DNA of 64,000 nucleotides, taken from the NCBI RefSeq assembly GCF_001189245.1, contig NZ_LFIQ01000052.1:25246-89245 (forward strand). The letters run 5' to 3'. The first letter of the stretch is position 1. Each line of letters opens with the position of its first letter. The notes beneath the pieces were generated by a model. The model made no database searches. It was given only the letters and a program-made list of their open reading frames with translations, and was not told the DNA's origin. Shown here piece after piece: positions 20,489 to 28,881 of the stretch. This DNA is from Bradyrhizobium pachyrhizi. GTDB lineage: Bacteria > Pseudomonadota > Alphaproteobacteria > Rhizobiales > Xanthobacteraceae. The translations under genes were made by a program, and so were the position numbers.

Positions 20489-20512
20489 GGAGCAAGCGGT
20501 CACAACCAGCTC

Positions 20513-20809
20513 TCACGCGCGATGGCGCGGCGCCTTGGCCATCGGCATGTTGGCGTTCCAGTGCGTCCAGCTGACGCTGGCGAGGCTGCCGAGATCCGTC
20601 GCCAGCGGGCGACGGGTACGGCGCTCGTACTCGGCGATGCAGCGGCCCGACTCGCCGATCTTGCGCTGCAATTCGTCGATCGTCATCTGCGTCGCGCGGC
20701 CGCAATTGGCCTTACCGAGCTGATCGGCCTCGATCGCCTTCAACGCCGCCCGCAGCTTCTTGAGCTGCGCGCGCTGCCAGGCAATGTGACTATCGCTGTC
20801 TGCCGTCAT
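20513..20809 (-). CDS. Small coiled-coil protein coupled to minE
   Basis: A 98-residue, mostly helical and charged protein (AWQRAQLKKLRAALKAIEAD; QMTIDELQRKIGESGRCIAEYERR) with heptad-like spacing and an unordered basic tail. Its ATG at 20809 overlaps the minE stop in an ATGA junction, so it is the fourth translationally coupled gene of the minCDE operon. The family is unknown to me. Operon position suggests a link to division-site selection, but this is inference only. Confidence 0.7.
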   Translation of the reverse strand: MTADSDSHIAWQRAQLKKLRAALKAIEADQLGKANCGRATQMTIDELQRKIGESGRCIAEYERRTRRPLATDLGSLASVSWTHWNANMPMAKAPRHRA

Positions 20810-21087
20810 GTGGCCGCCACCATCTTCGATCGTTGCACGCCATTGGGAACCTCGATGTCGACCTCGAGCATCGAGACGAACTTGCCACGGTCCATCCGGA
20901 CCACGACCTTGTCGGGGTCGACGTCGATATGTTTGGAAACCACGCTCAGGATTTCCGAACGAAGTGTCTCCAGGAGATCCGGCGCGCCGGTCCGGCCACG
21001 CTCATGCGAAAGCAGGATCTGCAACCGCTCCCGCGCGACGGGCGCCGATGCGGCGCGGCCGCCGAACAGCCGCATTACGTTCATCAT
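20806..21087 (-). CDS. minE: Cell division topological specificity factor MinE
   Basis: A 93-residue MinE of normal length. The N-terminal segment (ARERLQILLSHERG) is the MinD-contacting and membrane-sensing region, and the C-terminal dimerisation domain includes ILSVVSKHIDVDPDKVVVRM. It stimulates MinD ATPase and drives pole-to-pole oscillation. It overlaps the minD stop by 4 nt (ATGA). Confidence 0.96.
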   Translation of the reverse strand: MMNVMRLFGGRAASAPVARERLQILLSHERGRTGAPDLLETLRSEILSVVSKHIDVDPDKVVVRMDRGKFVSMLEVDIEVPNGVQRSKMVAAT

Positions 21088-21899
21088 GCCGCCCTCCGTC
21101 GCAGTAGCCGGTCCATCAGCCCCTTGCGTTGAACCGGTACGGTCATCTCCACCGCCTCGCCCATCAGGCGGCGTACCGCGTCGGTATAGGCCCGCGCCGG
21201 CGCGCTGCTTGCTGCGTTCAGCGTGACCGGACAGCCGACATTGGAAGCGCGCAGCACGTCCTGGCTTTCCGGGACGATGCCGAGCAAGGGGGTCGCAAGG
21301 ATTTCCAGGATGTCGTCGATCGACAGCATCTCGCCGCGCGCGGCGCGGCCGGCATCATAGCGGGTGACCAGAAGATGCTTCTCGACTCGCTCGCCGCGCT
21401 CGGCGCGGACCGTCTTGGAATCGAGCATGCCGATGATGCGATCGGAGTCGCGCACCGACGACACTTCCGGATTGGTGACGATGATGGCCTCGTCGGCGTA
21501 GCGCATCGCGAGCGTCGCGCCGCGCTCGATACCGGCCGGGCTGTCGCACAGGATCCAGTCGAATTTGGTCTTGAGGTCGGCGATCACGCTCTTGATGCCC
21601 TCTTCGGTCAGCGCGTCCTTGTCGCGGGTCTGCGACGCCGGCAGCAGCCAGAGATTCTCCAGCCGCTTGTCGCGGATCAGCGCCTGCGGCAGCTTGGCGA
21701 CGCCCTGCACCACGTTGATGAGGTCGAACACCACCCGCCGCTCCGCGCCCATCACGAGGTCGAGGTTGCGCAGGCCGACGTCGAAATCGATGACGACGAC
21801 GTTCTGACCCATTTGTGCGAGCGCCGCGCCGAGCGCGGCGGTTGAGGTCGTCTTACCGACCCCGCCCTTCCCAGACGTCACGACCAAAACCTTGGCCAT
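21084..21899 (-). CDS. minD: Septum-site-determining ATPase MinD
   Basis: A 271-residue ParA/MinD-type ATPase. The deviant Walker A is KGGVGKTTS (about residues 11-19), with VVIDFDVGLRNLDLVMG as the A' motif and ILCDSPAGIE as Walker B. The C-terminal amphipathic membrane-targeting helix is GLMDRLLRRR. It binds the membrane as an ATP dimer and recruits MinC to block division at poles. An AAGGAG site precedes the ATG. Confidence 0.97.
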   Translation of the reverse strand: MAKVLVVTSGKGGVGKTTSTAALGAALAQMGQNVVVIDFDVGLRNLDLVMGAERRVVFDLINVVQGVAKLPQALIRDKRLENLWLLPASQTRDKDALTEEGIKSVIADLKTKFDWILCDSPAGIERGATLAMRYADEAIIVTNPEVSSVRDSDRIIGMLDSKTVRAERGERVEKHLLVTRYDAGRAARGEMLSIDDILEILATPLLGIVPESQDVLRASNVGCPVTLNAASSAPARAYTDAVRRLMGEAVEMTVPVQRKGLMDRLLRRRAA

Positions 21900-21920
21900 T
21901 CTCTCTCTCCTTGTGGTCGG

Positions 21921-22637
21921 TCAGTTCAATGGTGTGATGCGCAGCATTTCGCCCTCGAGCCACGCCTGGGCGGGCCGGTTGCGCAAGCTGTCGGCGATTT
22001 CTTCCGCAGTCTGGTAGTAGCCGTCGATCGCGAGCAGCTCGGCCTCGATCCTCTGACAGAAGATGCGGGCTGCCGAATTGCCGTTGATGCCAGCCATCGC
22101 GCGGCCGCGCAGAGTGCCGTAGACATGGATCGAGCCGCCGGCGACGATCTCGGCACCGGAGCCGACCGAGCCGAGCACGGTGACATCGCCCTCGGCAAAC
22201 ACGATCGACTGACCGGAACGGACCGGGCTCTCCAGCAGCAGCGACGGCAACTTGGTCTTGTCCTTGTCCTTGTTTTTTTCCTGCACCTGCGGCTTCTGCG
22301 GCTCGACATGGGTGATCGCGCAGGCCCGGCCGCCGGTCAGAAGCGGCGGCATGTTGGCGCCGAGCTTCGATTCGTCGACGCCCTCGATGCCGAGGATGCG
22401 GATGTTGCGCTCACCGAGGCTGCCGATCAGATGCGCGATCGCGGTCTGGCTGAGATCGACCGCCGAGAGGTCGAGCACGATGGGCTTGCCGGTGAAGAAA
22501 CCCGGCGACTTCGCCAGCGTCGCGTCGATCTCGGCCAGCCAGGACACCACAGGCACGACCGGCGAGAAAACGAACGCAACGTAGGAACGGCCGCGCATGC
22601 GGACCTGCTGACGTGCGACCTGTTGAGTTGCGTCCAT
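21921..22637 (-). CDS. minC: Septum site-determining protein MinC
   Basis: A 238-residue FtsZ-assembly inhibitor. The N-terminal domain has GRSYVAFVFSPVVP, and the C-terminal beta-helix domain carries the MinD-binding face (AEGDVTVLGSVGSGAEIVAG, then GSIHVYGTLRGRAMAGI). The linker is rich in Lys/Asp/Glu (EKNKDKDKTK). It is the first gene of minC-minD-minE-20513, with 21 nt to minD. Confidence 0.96.
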   Translation of the reverse strand: MDATQQVARQQVRMRGRSYVAFVFSPVVPVVSWLAEIDATLAKSPGFFTGKPIVLDLSAVDLSQTAIAHLIGSLGERNIRILGIEGVDESKLGANMPPLLTGGRACAITHVEPQKPQVQEKNKDKDKTKLPSLLLESPVRSGQSIVFAEGDVTVLGSVGSGAEIVAGGSIHVYGTLRGRAMAGINGNSAARIFCQRIEAELLAIDGYYQTAEEIADSLRNRPAQAWLEGEMLRITPLN

Positions 22638-22873
22638 CGCCCCTGACTCGGTTGTCTTGTCGAATGGTTAACAATCGGACCGCATGGTTAATCAAAGGTT
22701 AACGCGGTCAGGGTTTTCACCGATTTGGACAGCGCTCGCCCGGGAGCCTCGAAACGCGCTTTGGCGTTTGAACAGGTGCGGAATTGGGGGAGATACGACC
22801 GCGTTTTTGAGCTGGATCAATTTTCTTCGCGCCAGACGGGGTTATCATTCCGCGAGCGTTTGCAGACCACGTC

Positions 22874-23062
22874 ATGACCCACTCCAGCTGGATCGAGATC
22901 CTGCGGTGCCCGAAATGCCGACGCACGGGCCACGCTGAGCTTTCCGAGGTCGCCCCGTTTCGCAACCGAATTGTTCGGGTCTCGGAGGAATTCGAAATTC
23001 GCGCCGACGAGCGCGGCGACGATTTCCAGTGCCGAGCCTGCAAGCTGCCAGCCCTGCCATGA
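22874..23062 (+). CDS. Small zinc-ribbon protein
   Basis: A 62-residue protein with two Cys pairs, RCPKCRR near the N-terminus and FQCRACK near the C-terminus, spaced as in a rubredoxin-like zinc knuckle. The N-terminal WIEILRCPKC resembles the start of Trm112-like small proteins, but the core is shorter and I cannot place it. The ribosome site is weak. It is divergent from minC. Confidence 0.6.
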   Translation: MTHSSWIEILRCPKCRRTGHAELSEVAPFRNRIVRVSEEFEIRADERGDDFQCRACKLPALP

Positions 23063-23376
23063 CAGCGCATGTCTTGGCGCGCATCCGCCAATCACGCCAA
23101 AAAATTGTCATTGGATCAATTAATTGCAGCTATTCCGGCTTGATATTCGCCGACTTGACGATCAGCCACCATTTCTCGACCTCGACGGCTGCCTCAGGTC
23201 GATCACCCTGACGAGGTCGACGCCGCAATCAAACTCCACTTGCGGGAGTTCGCGCCAAGCGTATCACCCGCCGGCAAGCGCGACCTGGCGGCGACGCGAT
23301 CTATTTTGGTCTAAGAGGATTGGCCCGCCGAAGACCCGCGACTTCGTCGCGGGCCTCCCGGGAACGGCTACGCCGA
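23063..23376. other. Intergenic stretch without a recognised gene
   Basis: About 310 bases between the zinc-ribbon gene and the end of the leftward secreted-protein gene. It contains an AT-rich part (AAAAATTGTCATTGGATCAATTAATTG split around 23100) and then GC-rich sequence. Nothing protein-like or strongly palindromic was seen. Confidence 0.4.
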
Positions 23377-23637
23377 TCAGTGGACCGAACGGTCGGTGCG
23401 GGCAGCGGCCCGCGCGGTCGTCATCTTGTTGCGGGGCGTCAGAACGCTGAGCTGATGCGGCGTTGCCGACGTGGTGGCAACGGGCGCCTGCTCGCGGGCA
23501 TTGGCGGCGCCGATCACGCCGGCCTGCACCGCCGAGATCGGCAGGCCCGCGGCCTCGTAGGTCGGAAGTTCCGCAGCGGACGCAGCGGTTGCGATCGCGA
23601 GAGCGGCGGCAATGGCGGAGAGGGAAATCTTGATCAC
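23377..23637 (-). CDS. Small secreted protein of unknown function
   Basis: An 86-residue protein that starts at GTG 23637 with a strong AGGAG site 7 nt upstream. The first 22 residues (ISLSAIAAALAIATAASAAE) are a clear Sec signal peptide with an Ala-x-Ala cleavage site. The mature part is short, low in hydrophobics and rich in Ala/Thr, with ELPTYEAAGLPISAVQAGVI near its start. Such small exported proteins are frequent in Bradyrhizobium; the function is unknown. Confidence 0.7.
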   Translation of the reverse strand: MIKISLSAIAAALAIATAASAAELPTYEAAGLPISAVQAGVIGAANAREQAPVATTSATPHQLSVLTPRNKMTTARAAARTDRSVH

Positions 23638-24136
23638 GGAAGGCTCCTCAATGGCACGTGAGAAGCAGAGTTAGTCAGCTATTATTGCAATGCAATATAA
23701 ATGTTGCCGCACCGCACAAATAATTGATCGCCCGCGTCTCTGGCGAGCACCATGGGCCGTCGTGAAAATGCTGCTCGTTAGCTTCGGGTGCTGGCCTGCC
23801 TCTGCTTCTGTAGCGGCGTGATTGTATTCGCGGTGACGAGCGGCGTTCTCGGCGTCCTGCCGGCCGCTTGCCATTGTCTCGAAATCACGACGACCGAATC
23901 GCTGGCTCATTGCCGACAAGCCCGCACGAATTCGGCTGGTCTCCTCTGTCGACCCGATGCGTCGCTCGACCTTCCGAACCGATGATGGTGCAGGTCCACG
24001 TCGGGGTACCCAACAATGATGATCCGCCCTCCTAGAATAGCGGCTTGCCGTCCGCCTCACCGTGGTGCGATGACACCACTTTGATGCGTCGAGCTCGTCG
24101 CAGTCGTCGGAATGTTCGCCTCATCCGGAGACATCA
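23638..24136. other. Intergenic region upstream of a DUF6894-type gene
   Basis: About 500 bases of lower GC in its first part (AATATAAATG, ATTATTGC near 23680-23700), likely the promoter of the leftward secreted-protein gene. No gene with a ribosome site and protein-like composition is visible. Confidence 0.4.
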
Positions 24137-24373
24137 ATGCCGCGGTATTTTTTTCATATCCACGGCGGCCATTCAGTGCTCGATGATGTCGGCCTGGATC
24201 TTCCCGACATTTTCGCCGCACGGACGACGGCGATTGAACTGAGCGGCGAGATACTCAAGCACGACGTGACGGAGCCATTCTTGCGTCATCTTCGCTGGCA
24301 TGTCGAAATCAGCGACAGCCCCGAGCCGGGCGGCCAGTCACTGTTCGTCCTTCAGTTTTCCATTGCGGCATGA
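24137..24373 (+). CDS. DUF6894-type small protein
   Basis: A 78-residue protein beginning MPRYFFHIHGG, with DDVGLDLPDI and a helix containing AARTTAIELSGEIL. This is the common small alpha/beta protein family of Rhizobiales annotated DUF6894. GGAGA lies 5 nt upstream of the ATG. Its function is unknown, though relatives are often found near stress regulators. A tiny frame overlaps its stop codon by ATGA. Confidence 0.75.
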   Translation: MPRYFFHIHGGHSVLDDVGLDLPDIFAARTTAIELSGEILKHDVTEPFLRHLRWHVEISDSPEPGGQSLFVLQFSIAA

Positions 24374-24495
24374 ATAGCAGCGAACGCAGCGCTCGCTTGC
24401 GGCGCCTCGTGGCCATCTTAAAACTTCGCGATGGAGCGAAGCGTGCAAGCTTGATGTCCAGGAGGAGTACTCTGAAAGCCCCGGAGACACGCTGA
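24370..24495 (+). CDS. Candidate 41-residue basic peptide coupled to the DUF6894-type gene
   Basis: Its ATG overlaps the preceding stop codon (ATGA), the junction used throughout this genome for coupled genes. The product is basic and helical (SERSARLRRLVAILKLRDGA). I do not recognise it. The evidence is the junction only, and the frame could be fortuitous. Confidence 0.3.
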   Translation: MNSSERSARLRRLVAILKLRDGAKRASLMSRRSTLKAPETR

Positions 24496-24670
24496 GCTAA
24501 AGCTGCAATTCCCGTCCATTGTGGACGGACCAATCGCCGGCTTGCTTTGGCTCGCAGAAACCAATCACGACTACACAACGGAGAAGACGCTTCGCCGAAG
24601 CGCTTTCAGATATCACCGCCTGGTGTCTCGAATTTGTATTCGCGCCTAGACCTGACCTCGGAGGTCCCGC

Positions 24671-24904
24671 ATGACAGCAAGGCACATCTGGTACGTCTCC
24701 TTCATTGATCAACGCGATGCTCCGCCCGACAGGCACGCACGAAGGACTGCGACATTCGTATCCGAACAGGATGCGAAGCAGTTCACAAGGAAACTGGCGG
24801 AGGACCAGCGCATCGAGAGACTTTCGGCTGGAACGATCAACCCGTACCGGCCCAAACGGGTCATCGGATCGAGAGACATTGGCCAGTGGCTTGGCAAAAC
24901 CTAG
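24671..24904 (+). CDS. Small hypothetical protein, 77 residues
   Basis: A GGAGG ribosome site lies 6 nt before the ATG. The protein begins ARHIWYVSFIDQ, has a central FVSEQDAKQFTRKLAEDQRI helix and ends RDIGQWLGKT. The mix of a short strand, a helix and a conserved-looking WL tail suggests a folded domain similar to other small Rhizobiales proteins; the function is unknown. Confidence 0.65.
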   Translation: MTARHIWYVSFIDQRDAPPDRHARRTATFVSEQDAKQFTRKLAEDQRIERLSAGTINPYRPKRVIGSRDIGQWLGKT

Positions 24905-25041
24905 CCCGCCATGGTGATCCGCAGTTGAGCTTGATCCCATCGTGCAACGACGATCCATCTTTTGAAACGGCCGCGCCTGAAGAGTAGTTGCGAATGCGAA
25001 TGATGAAACCAGGTTACTGCGCTCTTGCTGAACCACAAGGG

Positions 25042-25410
25042 ATGACGCAAACCGTATTCCGATGCTTGGCTTGGGGTTTGATCCTAGGCCTCTTCATCGT
25101 CACCGATACTCCGCTGGCATTCCGTCCGCACACGTTGATATCGGCGAACATCGATCGTTTTGCAGCTCTGTTCATTATCGGGGTCGCCTTTTCGCTCGCC
25201 TATCCGAAGCACGTGCTGCCAATCCTGCTCGTCCTTCTCGCTATAGTCGTCGGCTTCGAACTCATCCAAAGAACGCTCCCCGACAGACATGGATACGTAA
25301 AGGACATGCTCGTCAAAGGCACTGGCTGCTGCGCAGGCGTCATCATCGCAACTGCCTTGCGACGCACGTTTTCCGCAATCTCCAAGCGGACAGGCAGCCC
25401 GTTGATCTAG
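25042..25410 (+). CDS. VanZ-like small membrane protein
   Basis: About 122 residues with four hydrophobic segments (CLAWGLILGLFIVTDTPLAF; FAALFIIGVAFSLAYP; VLPILLVLLAIVVGFELIQ; a Gly/Ala C-terminal helix). The segment FELIQ followed by DRHGYVKDMLVKGTG matches the VanZ-like pattern, in which an acidic residue and a D-x-x-x-N/K-x-x-G element follow the third helix. The start is uncertain: in-frame ATGs also exist at 24988, 24994, 25003 and 25006. No strong ribosome site decides. Confidence 0.65.
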   Translation: MTQTVFRCLAWGLILGLFIVTDTPLAFRPHTLISANIDRFAALFIIGVAFSLAYPKHVLPILLVLLAIVVGFELIQRTLPDRHGYVKDMLVKGTGCCAGVIIATALRRTFSAISKRTGSPLI

Positions 25411-25463
25411 CGCGGATGATCATCGCGCGCGAAGCTCGATGAAAAAACGCCGGCCCGTCGCCG

Positions 25464-26120
25464 CTATTCGACGGATGGAGACCCGGTCGGCCCGGAATAT
25501 GAGACGGCAAGCGTAGCAAGGACGGTCCTGTTGCTGATCTCGAGCTTGCGGAAGATGTGGTGCAGATGAACCTTGATGGTACCGTCGGCCACCTTCAGAC
25601 GGCGGCCAATCTCCTTGTTCGACAAGCCCTCCGATACCAAACGCATGATCTGACGCTCGCGGTCCGTCAGCACCGCAAGATATTTCTCCGGGATCGTCGT
25701 TTGCGCGTAAGGGATGGCTTCTTCGTACGAGGGCGGAGGCAACGTCTTCTGGCCGTCGGCGACTTGCCGCAACGTCTGCAAGAGCGTTTCGGGCTCCTCC
25801 TCGCTCAGAAGAACACCGCAAGCTCCCGCTGCTGCGAGCATCGCGAGATCGCGATCCTCAACCGAGGCGGCAAGAAACACGAGCCGCACACCAAGCGCCC
25901 CGGAATTTGCGACCTCGAGCATGGCCTGCCCAGAAATGTCAGGCATCGACATGTCCAAAATGGCGATGTCGGGCGCAAGGCTCTGTATTGCCTTGAAGCA
26001 GCTCGCAATATCATTGCAGCGAGCAACAACTTTGAAATCACGCTCTGCTTCGAGCAGGCAGTTCAGACCCAATAAAACGACTGGATATCTACTGGCAATG
26101 ACTACACGACTGAAATGCAT
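25464..26120 (-). CDS. LuxR/NarL-type response regulator with a partly degraded receiver
   Basis: A 218-residue regulator with a receiver domain (about 1-120) and a C-terminal LuxR helix-turn-helix (LTDRERQIMRLVSEGLSNKE, then IGRRLKVADGTIKVHLHHIF). The phosphorylatable Asp is present in AILDMSMPD. The N-terminal acidic pair is replaced (VVIASRYP), the Thr/Ser position reads FLAAS and the conserved Lys position reads VLLSEEEP, so normal phosphotransfer is doubtful. It is divergent from the LuxR gene at 26581, just upstream of the EPS locus, and no histidine kinase is nearby. Confidence 0.88.
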   Translation of the reverse strand: MHFSRVVIASRYPVVLLGLNCLLEAERDFKVVARCNDIASCFKAIQSLAPDIAILDMSMPDISGQAMLEVANSGALGVRLVFLAASVEDRDLAMLAAAGACGVLLSEEEPETLLQTLRQVADGQKTLPPPSYEEAIPYAQTTIPEKYLAVLTDRERQIMRLVSEGLSNKEIGRRLKVADGTIKVHLHHIFRKLEISNRTVLATLAVSYSGPTGSPSVE

Positions 26121-26580
26121 TTCCGATCAACCCTCAGTCCCCCTCAGTTCAGATCGGCGCCCATGTCATTAATAAGCTACTCCAATATGAGACATTTCAG
26201 TAAGGTTTTGTTGTCGCTGGGTCCCGTGAATCTACCGCCCGGAGCACGCCGACAAAGTGATTACACAACGCGTAATCGCAGCGACGATCCGACGCACCCT
26301 CAGCGAGTGCCCGTCGACCAGGACCAAGAGATCACCCTCGTCAGTTTGGCGGCCCCAAATGCCTATAACCAACGGTATATAGGGATATTGGGGATTAGCA
26401 TCTAACATTCTTAAATATTTTCGGAGTGGGTTAAGCGCTTTTCGTCCCAGGTTTGTTCCATCGACCAAATCTGAGGAAGCTTGTTTTTACGTCGTTCTTT
26501 TCAGCTGGGCGGGCCACCAAAAATGAGCCGGGTTCAACCGTTCAACCGCTTGTATCATTGTAGCGTCCGGGAGAGTTTCC
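26121..26580. promoter_or_regulatory. AT-richer divergent promoter region between two LuxR regulators
   Basis: This 460-base gap separates two divergently read regulators. Its right half is clearly AT-rich (TCTAACATTCTTAAATATTTTCGG near 26400). Candidate sites are the inverted repeat GATTAC/GTAATC (26259-26264, 26272-26277) and a tandem TTCAACCG-TTCAACCG near 26534-26549, about 40 nt before the second start. It probably holds long regulated leaders or several operators. Confidence 0.5.
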
Positions 26581-27498
26581 ATGAGACGACGATATCCTTT
26601 TGCCATTGCGCTGGTTGGTGAAAATAGTCTTCGCAAAGAAGGCCTTGCAAGAATTCTAAATTCGGAGAATTTCGTCCTAACCTCAATATACGACGCCGAT
26701 GATTGGCCCGGCGACGAGGCGCTTCAGAAAGCCCCCGCCAGTCCGGCGCTGTTCCTCATCGTTCATAGTGGCGATGATTTTCGCCCGACAGTCGAGCAAA
26801 TCGACTCGTTCAAGCGCCGTCACGCGGATGCACGTGTCGCAGTTGTCGCGGATCACTTTCAACTGAATGATCTGGTTGCCGCATTCCGAGCCGGCGCCAC
26901 CGGATATTTCATCGACGTGATGAACTGCGACGCGTTCATCAAGTCCATCGAACTCGTCATGATGGGTGGGACGGTATTCCCGCCGGCATTTTTGGAGTCC
27001 GCTCTCGATACCGAGAAACGCGAGCTGGACGATGCCCCTGTAGCCAACGATGACGATCATGCCGTCGCAACGGCAGATGACACGCTGGCTCAGCAACTTT
27101 CGCCGCGGGAAGTTTCAATCGTGCAGTGCCTGATTGAAGGCGATTCCAACAAGTGCATTGCGCGCAAGATCAAGATTGCCGAAGCCACGGTGAAGGTTCA
27201 CATCAAGGCGATCCTTCGCAAGATTCGGGTTCAAAACAGAACGCAGGCAGCAATCTGGGGATTGAACCATCGATCTGCGGCTTGGTCGAGAAACAGCAGT
27301 TCGGCGCATCAGATCGTTGACGTGACCGAGCGGCTCCTCCCACCCGGCCGGGAAATTCCCAAGATCGCGAGAGCGGGCCGGCCGGCACCACTTGGCGCGA
27401 TCGACCATGCGGAGAACTACTTCGAAGTCTCCCTCACCAACGGCCATACCCGCAAGGACATGAGCAAAGCCGACGGGGCGATCCGACTGCGGAAATAG
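26581..27498 (+). CDS. LuxR-type regulator with a pseudo-receiver domain
   Basis: A 305-residue protein. The N-terminal ~125 residues have the receiver fold pattern, but every phosphorylation residue is changed: the acidic pair reads LVGENS, the phospho-Asp strand reads FLIVHSG, the Thr strand reads VAVVADH and the Lys turn reads GYFIDVMN. The LuxR helix-turn-helix is intact (LSPREVSIVQCLIEGDSNKC, IKIAEATVKVHIKAILRKI). A C-terminal extension of ~75 residues follows. It lies 98 nt before galE in the same direction, so it is a likely regulator of the EPS locus that responds to ligand or protein contact, or simply to its own level, rather than to phosphorylation. Confidence 0.87.
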   Translation: MRRRYPFAIALVGENSLRKEGLARILNSENFVLTSIYDADDWPGDEALQKAPASPALFLIVHSGDDFRPTVEQIDSFKRRHADARVAVVADHFQLNDLVAAFRAGATGYFIDVMNCDAFIKSIELVMMGGTVFPPAFLESALDTEKRELDDAPVANDDDHAVATADDTLAQQLSPREVSIVQCLIEGDSNKCIARKIKIAEATVKVHIKAILRKIRVQNRTQAAIWGLNHRSAAWSRNSSSAHQIVDVTERLLPPGREIPKIARAGRPAPLGAIDHAENYFEVSLTNGHTRKDMSKADGAIRLRK

Positions 27499-27532
27499 CC
27501 GAGACTCGTCCGGTCTGGCGCATCGACATCAC

Positions 27533-27554
27533 CGCGCGGGATGATTTCCCGCGC
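27533..27554 (+). terminator. GC hairpin between the regulator and galE
   Basis: CGCGCGGGA (27533-27541) pairs with TCCCGCGCG (27546-27554) around a 4-nt loop. It lies 35 nt past the regulator stop and 42 nt before galE. No T tract follows, so it may be a terminator or an mRNA processing stem. Confidence 0.4.
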
Positions 27555-27595
27555 GCGGCGAGCATTGACCACGCAGACGCGAAACGGAAGCGGAA

Positions 27596-28606
27596 ATGAT
27601 CTTGTTGACCGGCGGTGCCGGCTATATCGGATCCCACATCGCTGTCGCGCTACTCGACGCCGGGCTCGATGTCGTCGCGGTCGACAATCTTTCCAACAGC
27701 AACAGCGCCTCCCTCGAACGGATACGAGCCATCTGCGGGCGATCGGTCATTTTCCGGCATGCCGATATCCGCAATGAAGAGGCGATCTACCAAATCCTGC
27801 GCGCCCACGACGTGACCGCGGTCATTCATCTCGCCGGCCTCAAGGCGGTGGGCGAGTCCAGCGCTCAACCCATCACCTATTACGACAACAACGTCGTGGG
27901 AACGATGCGGCTCGTGTCCGCCATGACGCGAGCATCCGTCAAGACGCTGGTCTTCAGTTCATCCGCAACCGTTTACGGGACACCCGCGTACCTGCCGCTG
28001 GACGAGAAGCATCCTGTCGCACCGATCAATCCGTACGGCCGCACAAAATACTTCATCGAAGAAATACTGAAGGATCTTCATGAGTCCGACAAGGATTGGC
28101 GGATTGCCATCTTGCGCTACTTCAATCCGGTTGGCGCCCACGAAAGCGGACTGATCGGAGAAGATCCCCTGGACGTGCCGAACAATCTGTTGCCGATTGT
28201 AGCACAAGTGGCGATCGGACGGCGTCCGGAGGTGCATGTTTGGGGAAACGACTATGATACTCCGGACGGCACCGGGATCCGTGACTTCATTCACGTTGTC
28301 GATCTTGCATCCGGACATCTGAGCGCCCTGAGCCAACTGAGACAGCCCGGCCTTCTGACGGTCAATCTCGGAACAGGAAGCGGCAGTAGCGTCATGGACG
28401 TGATCCAAACATTCAAGGAAGTGAGTGGCCGGCCAGTCCCGTATGTGATCGACCAACGCAGGGTCGGTGACGTCGCAATCTGCTATGCCGATTCAACTCT
28501 CGCGAAGAACCTGTTGGGCTGGACATCAACGCGATCACTGACACAGATGTGTGCCGACCATTGGCATTTCCAGATGAAGAACCCGAACGGCTATCGCGGC
28601 GCGTAG
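27596..28606 (+). CDS. galE: UDP-glucose 4-epimerase (GalE/ExoB type)
   Basis: A 336-residue extended short-chain dehydrogenase. The NAD motif is TGGAGYIGSH at the N-terminus. The catalytic Ser region is VFSSSATVYG, the Tyr-x-x-x-Lys is YGRTKYFIEE, and YFNPVGAHESGLIGEDP is typical of GalE. It interconverts UDP-glucose and UDP-galactose and so supplies UDP-Gal for the polysaccharide. It opens the EPS locus. GGAAGCGGAA precedes the ATG. Confidence 0.93.
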   Translation: MILLTGGAGYIGSHIAVALLDAGLDVVAVDNLSNSNSASLERIRAICGRSVIFRHADIRNEEAIYQILRAHDVTAVIHLAGLKAVGESSAQPITYYDNNVVGTMRLVSAMTRASVKTLVFSSSATVYGTPAYLPLDEKHPVAPINPYGRTKYFIEEILKDLHESDKDWRIAILRYFNPVGAHESGLIGEDPLDVPNNLLPIVAQVAIGRRPEVHVWGNDYDTPDGTGIRDFIHVVDLASGHLSALSQLRQPGLLTVNLGTGSGSSVMDVIQTFKEVSGRPVPYVIDQRRVGDVAICYADSTLAKNLLGWTSTRSLTQMCADHWHFQMKNPNGYRGA

Positions 28607-28881
28607 TCGGCGAGAGCCATCTGCGTCTTCGAGAATTTCTGTCTTGTTCGAGGCCTGCTCAATCCCGCGCAAGCCAGACGACTGCTCTCATCGGCCAGCT
28701 CAAGTAGCGCCGCCTGGTTAAGCCACCACTCACCAATGCTCGCAATTCGCAGAATGGCAGGATGACGCACCGAGTATTGGTTAATCCTTAATTGCTGCCT
28801 TCACTTGCTGTACGACAAGGCATCTTCGGGAACTGCGGGCTATCGTCCTGTGAACCGACTTTCGGTTCAAGGTAGGACGGA
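28607..28881. promoter_or_regulatory. Intergenic region before the adenylation-carrier-thioesterase gene
   Basis: About 275 bases with an AT-rich tract near 28775-28800 (TATTGGTTAATCCTTAATTG) that may hold a promoter for the nonribosomal module. No clear operator palindrome was seen. Confidence 0.35.
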
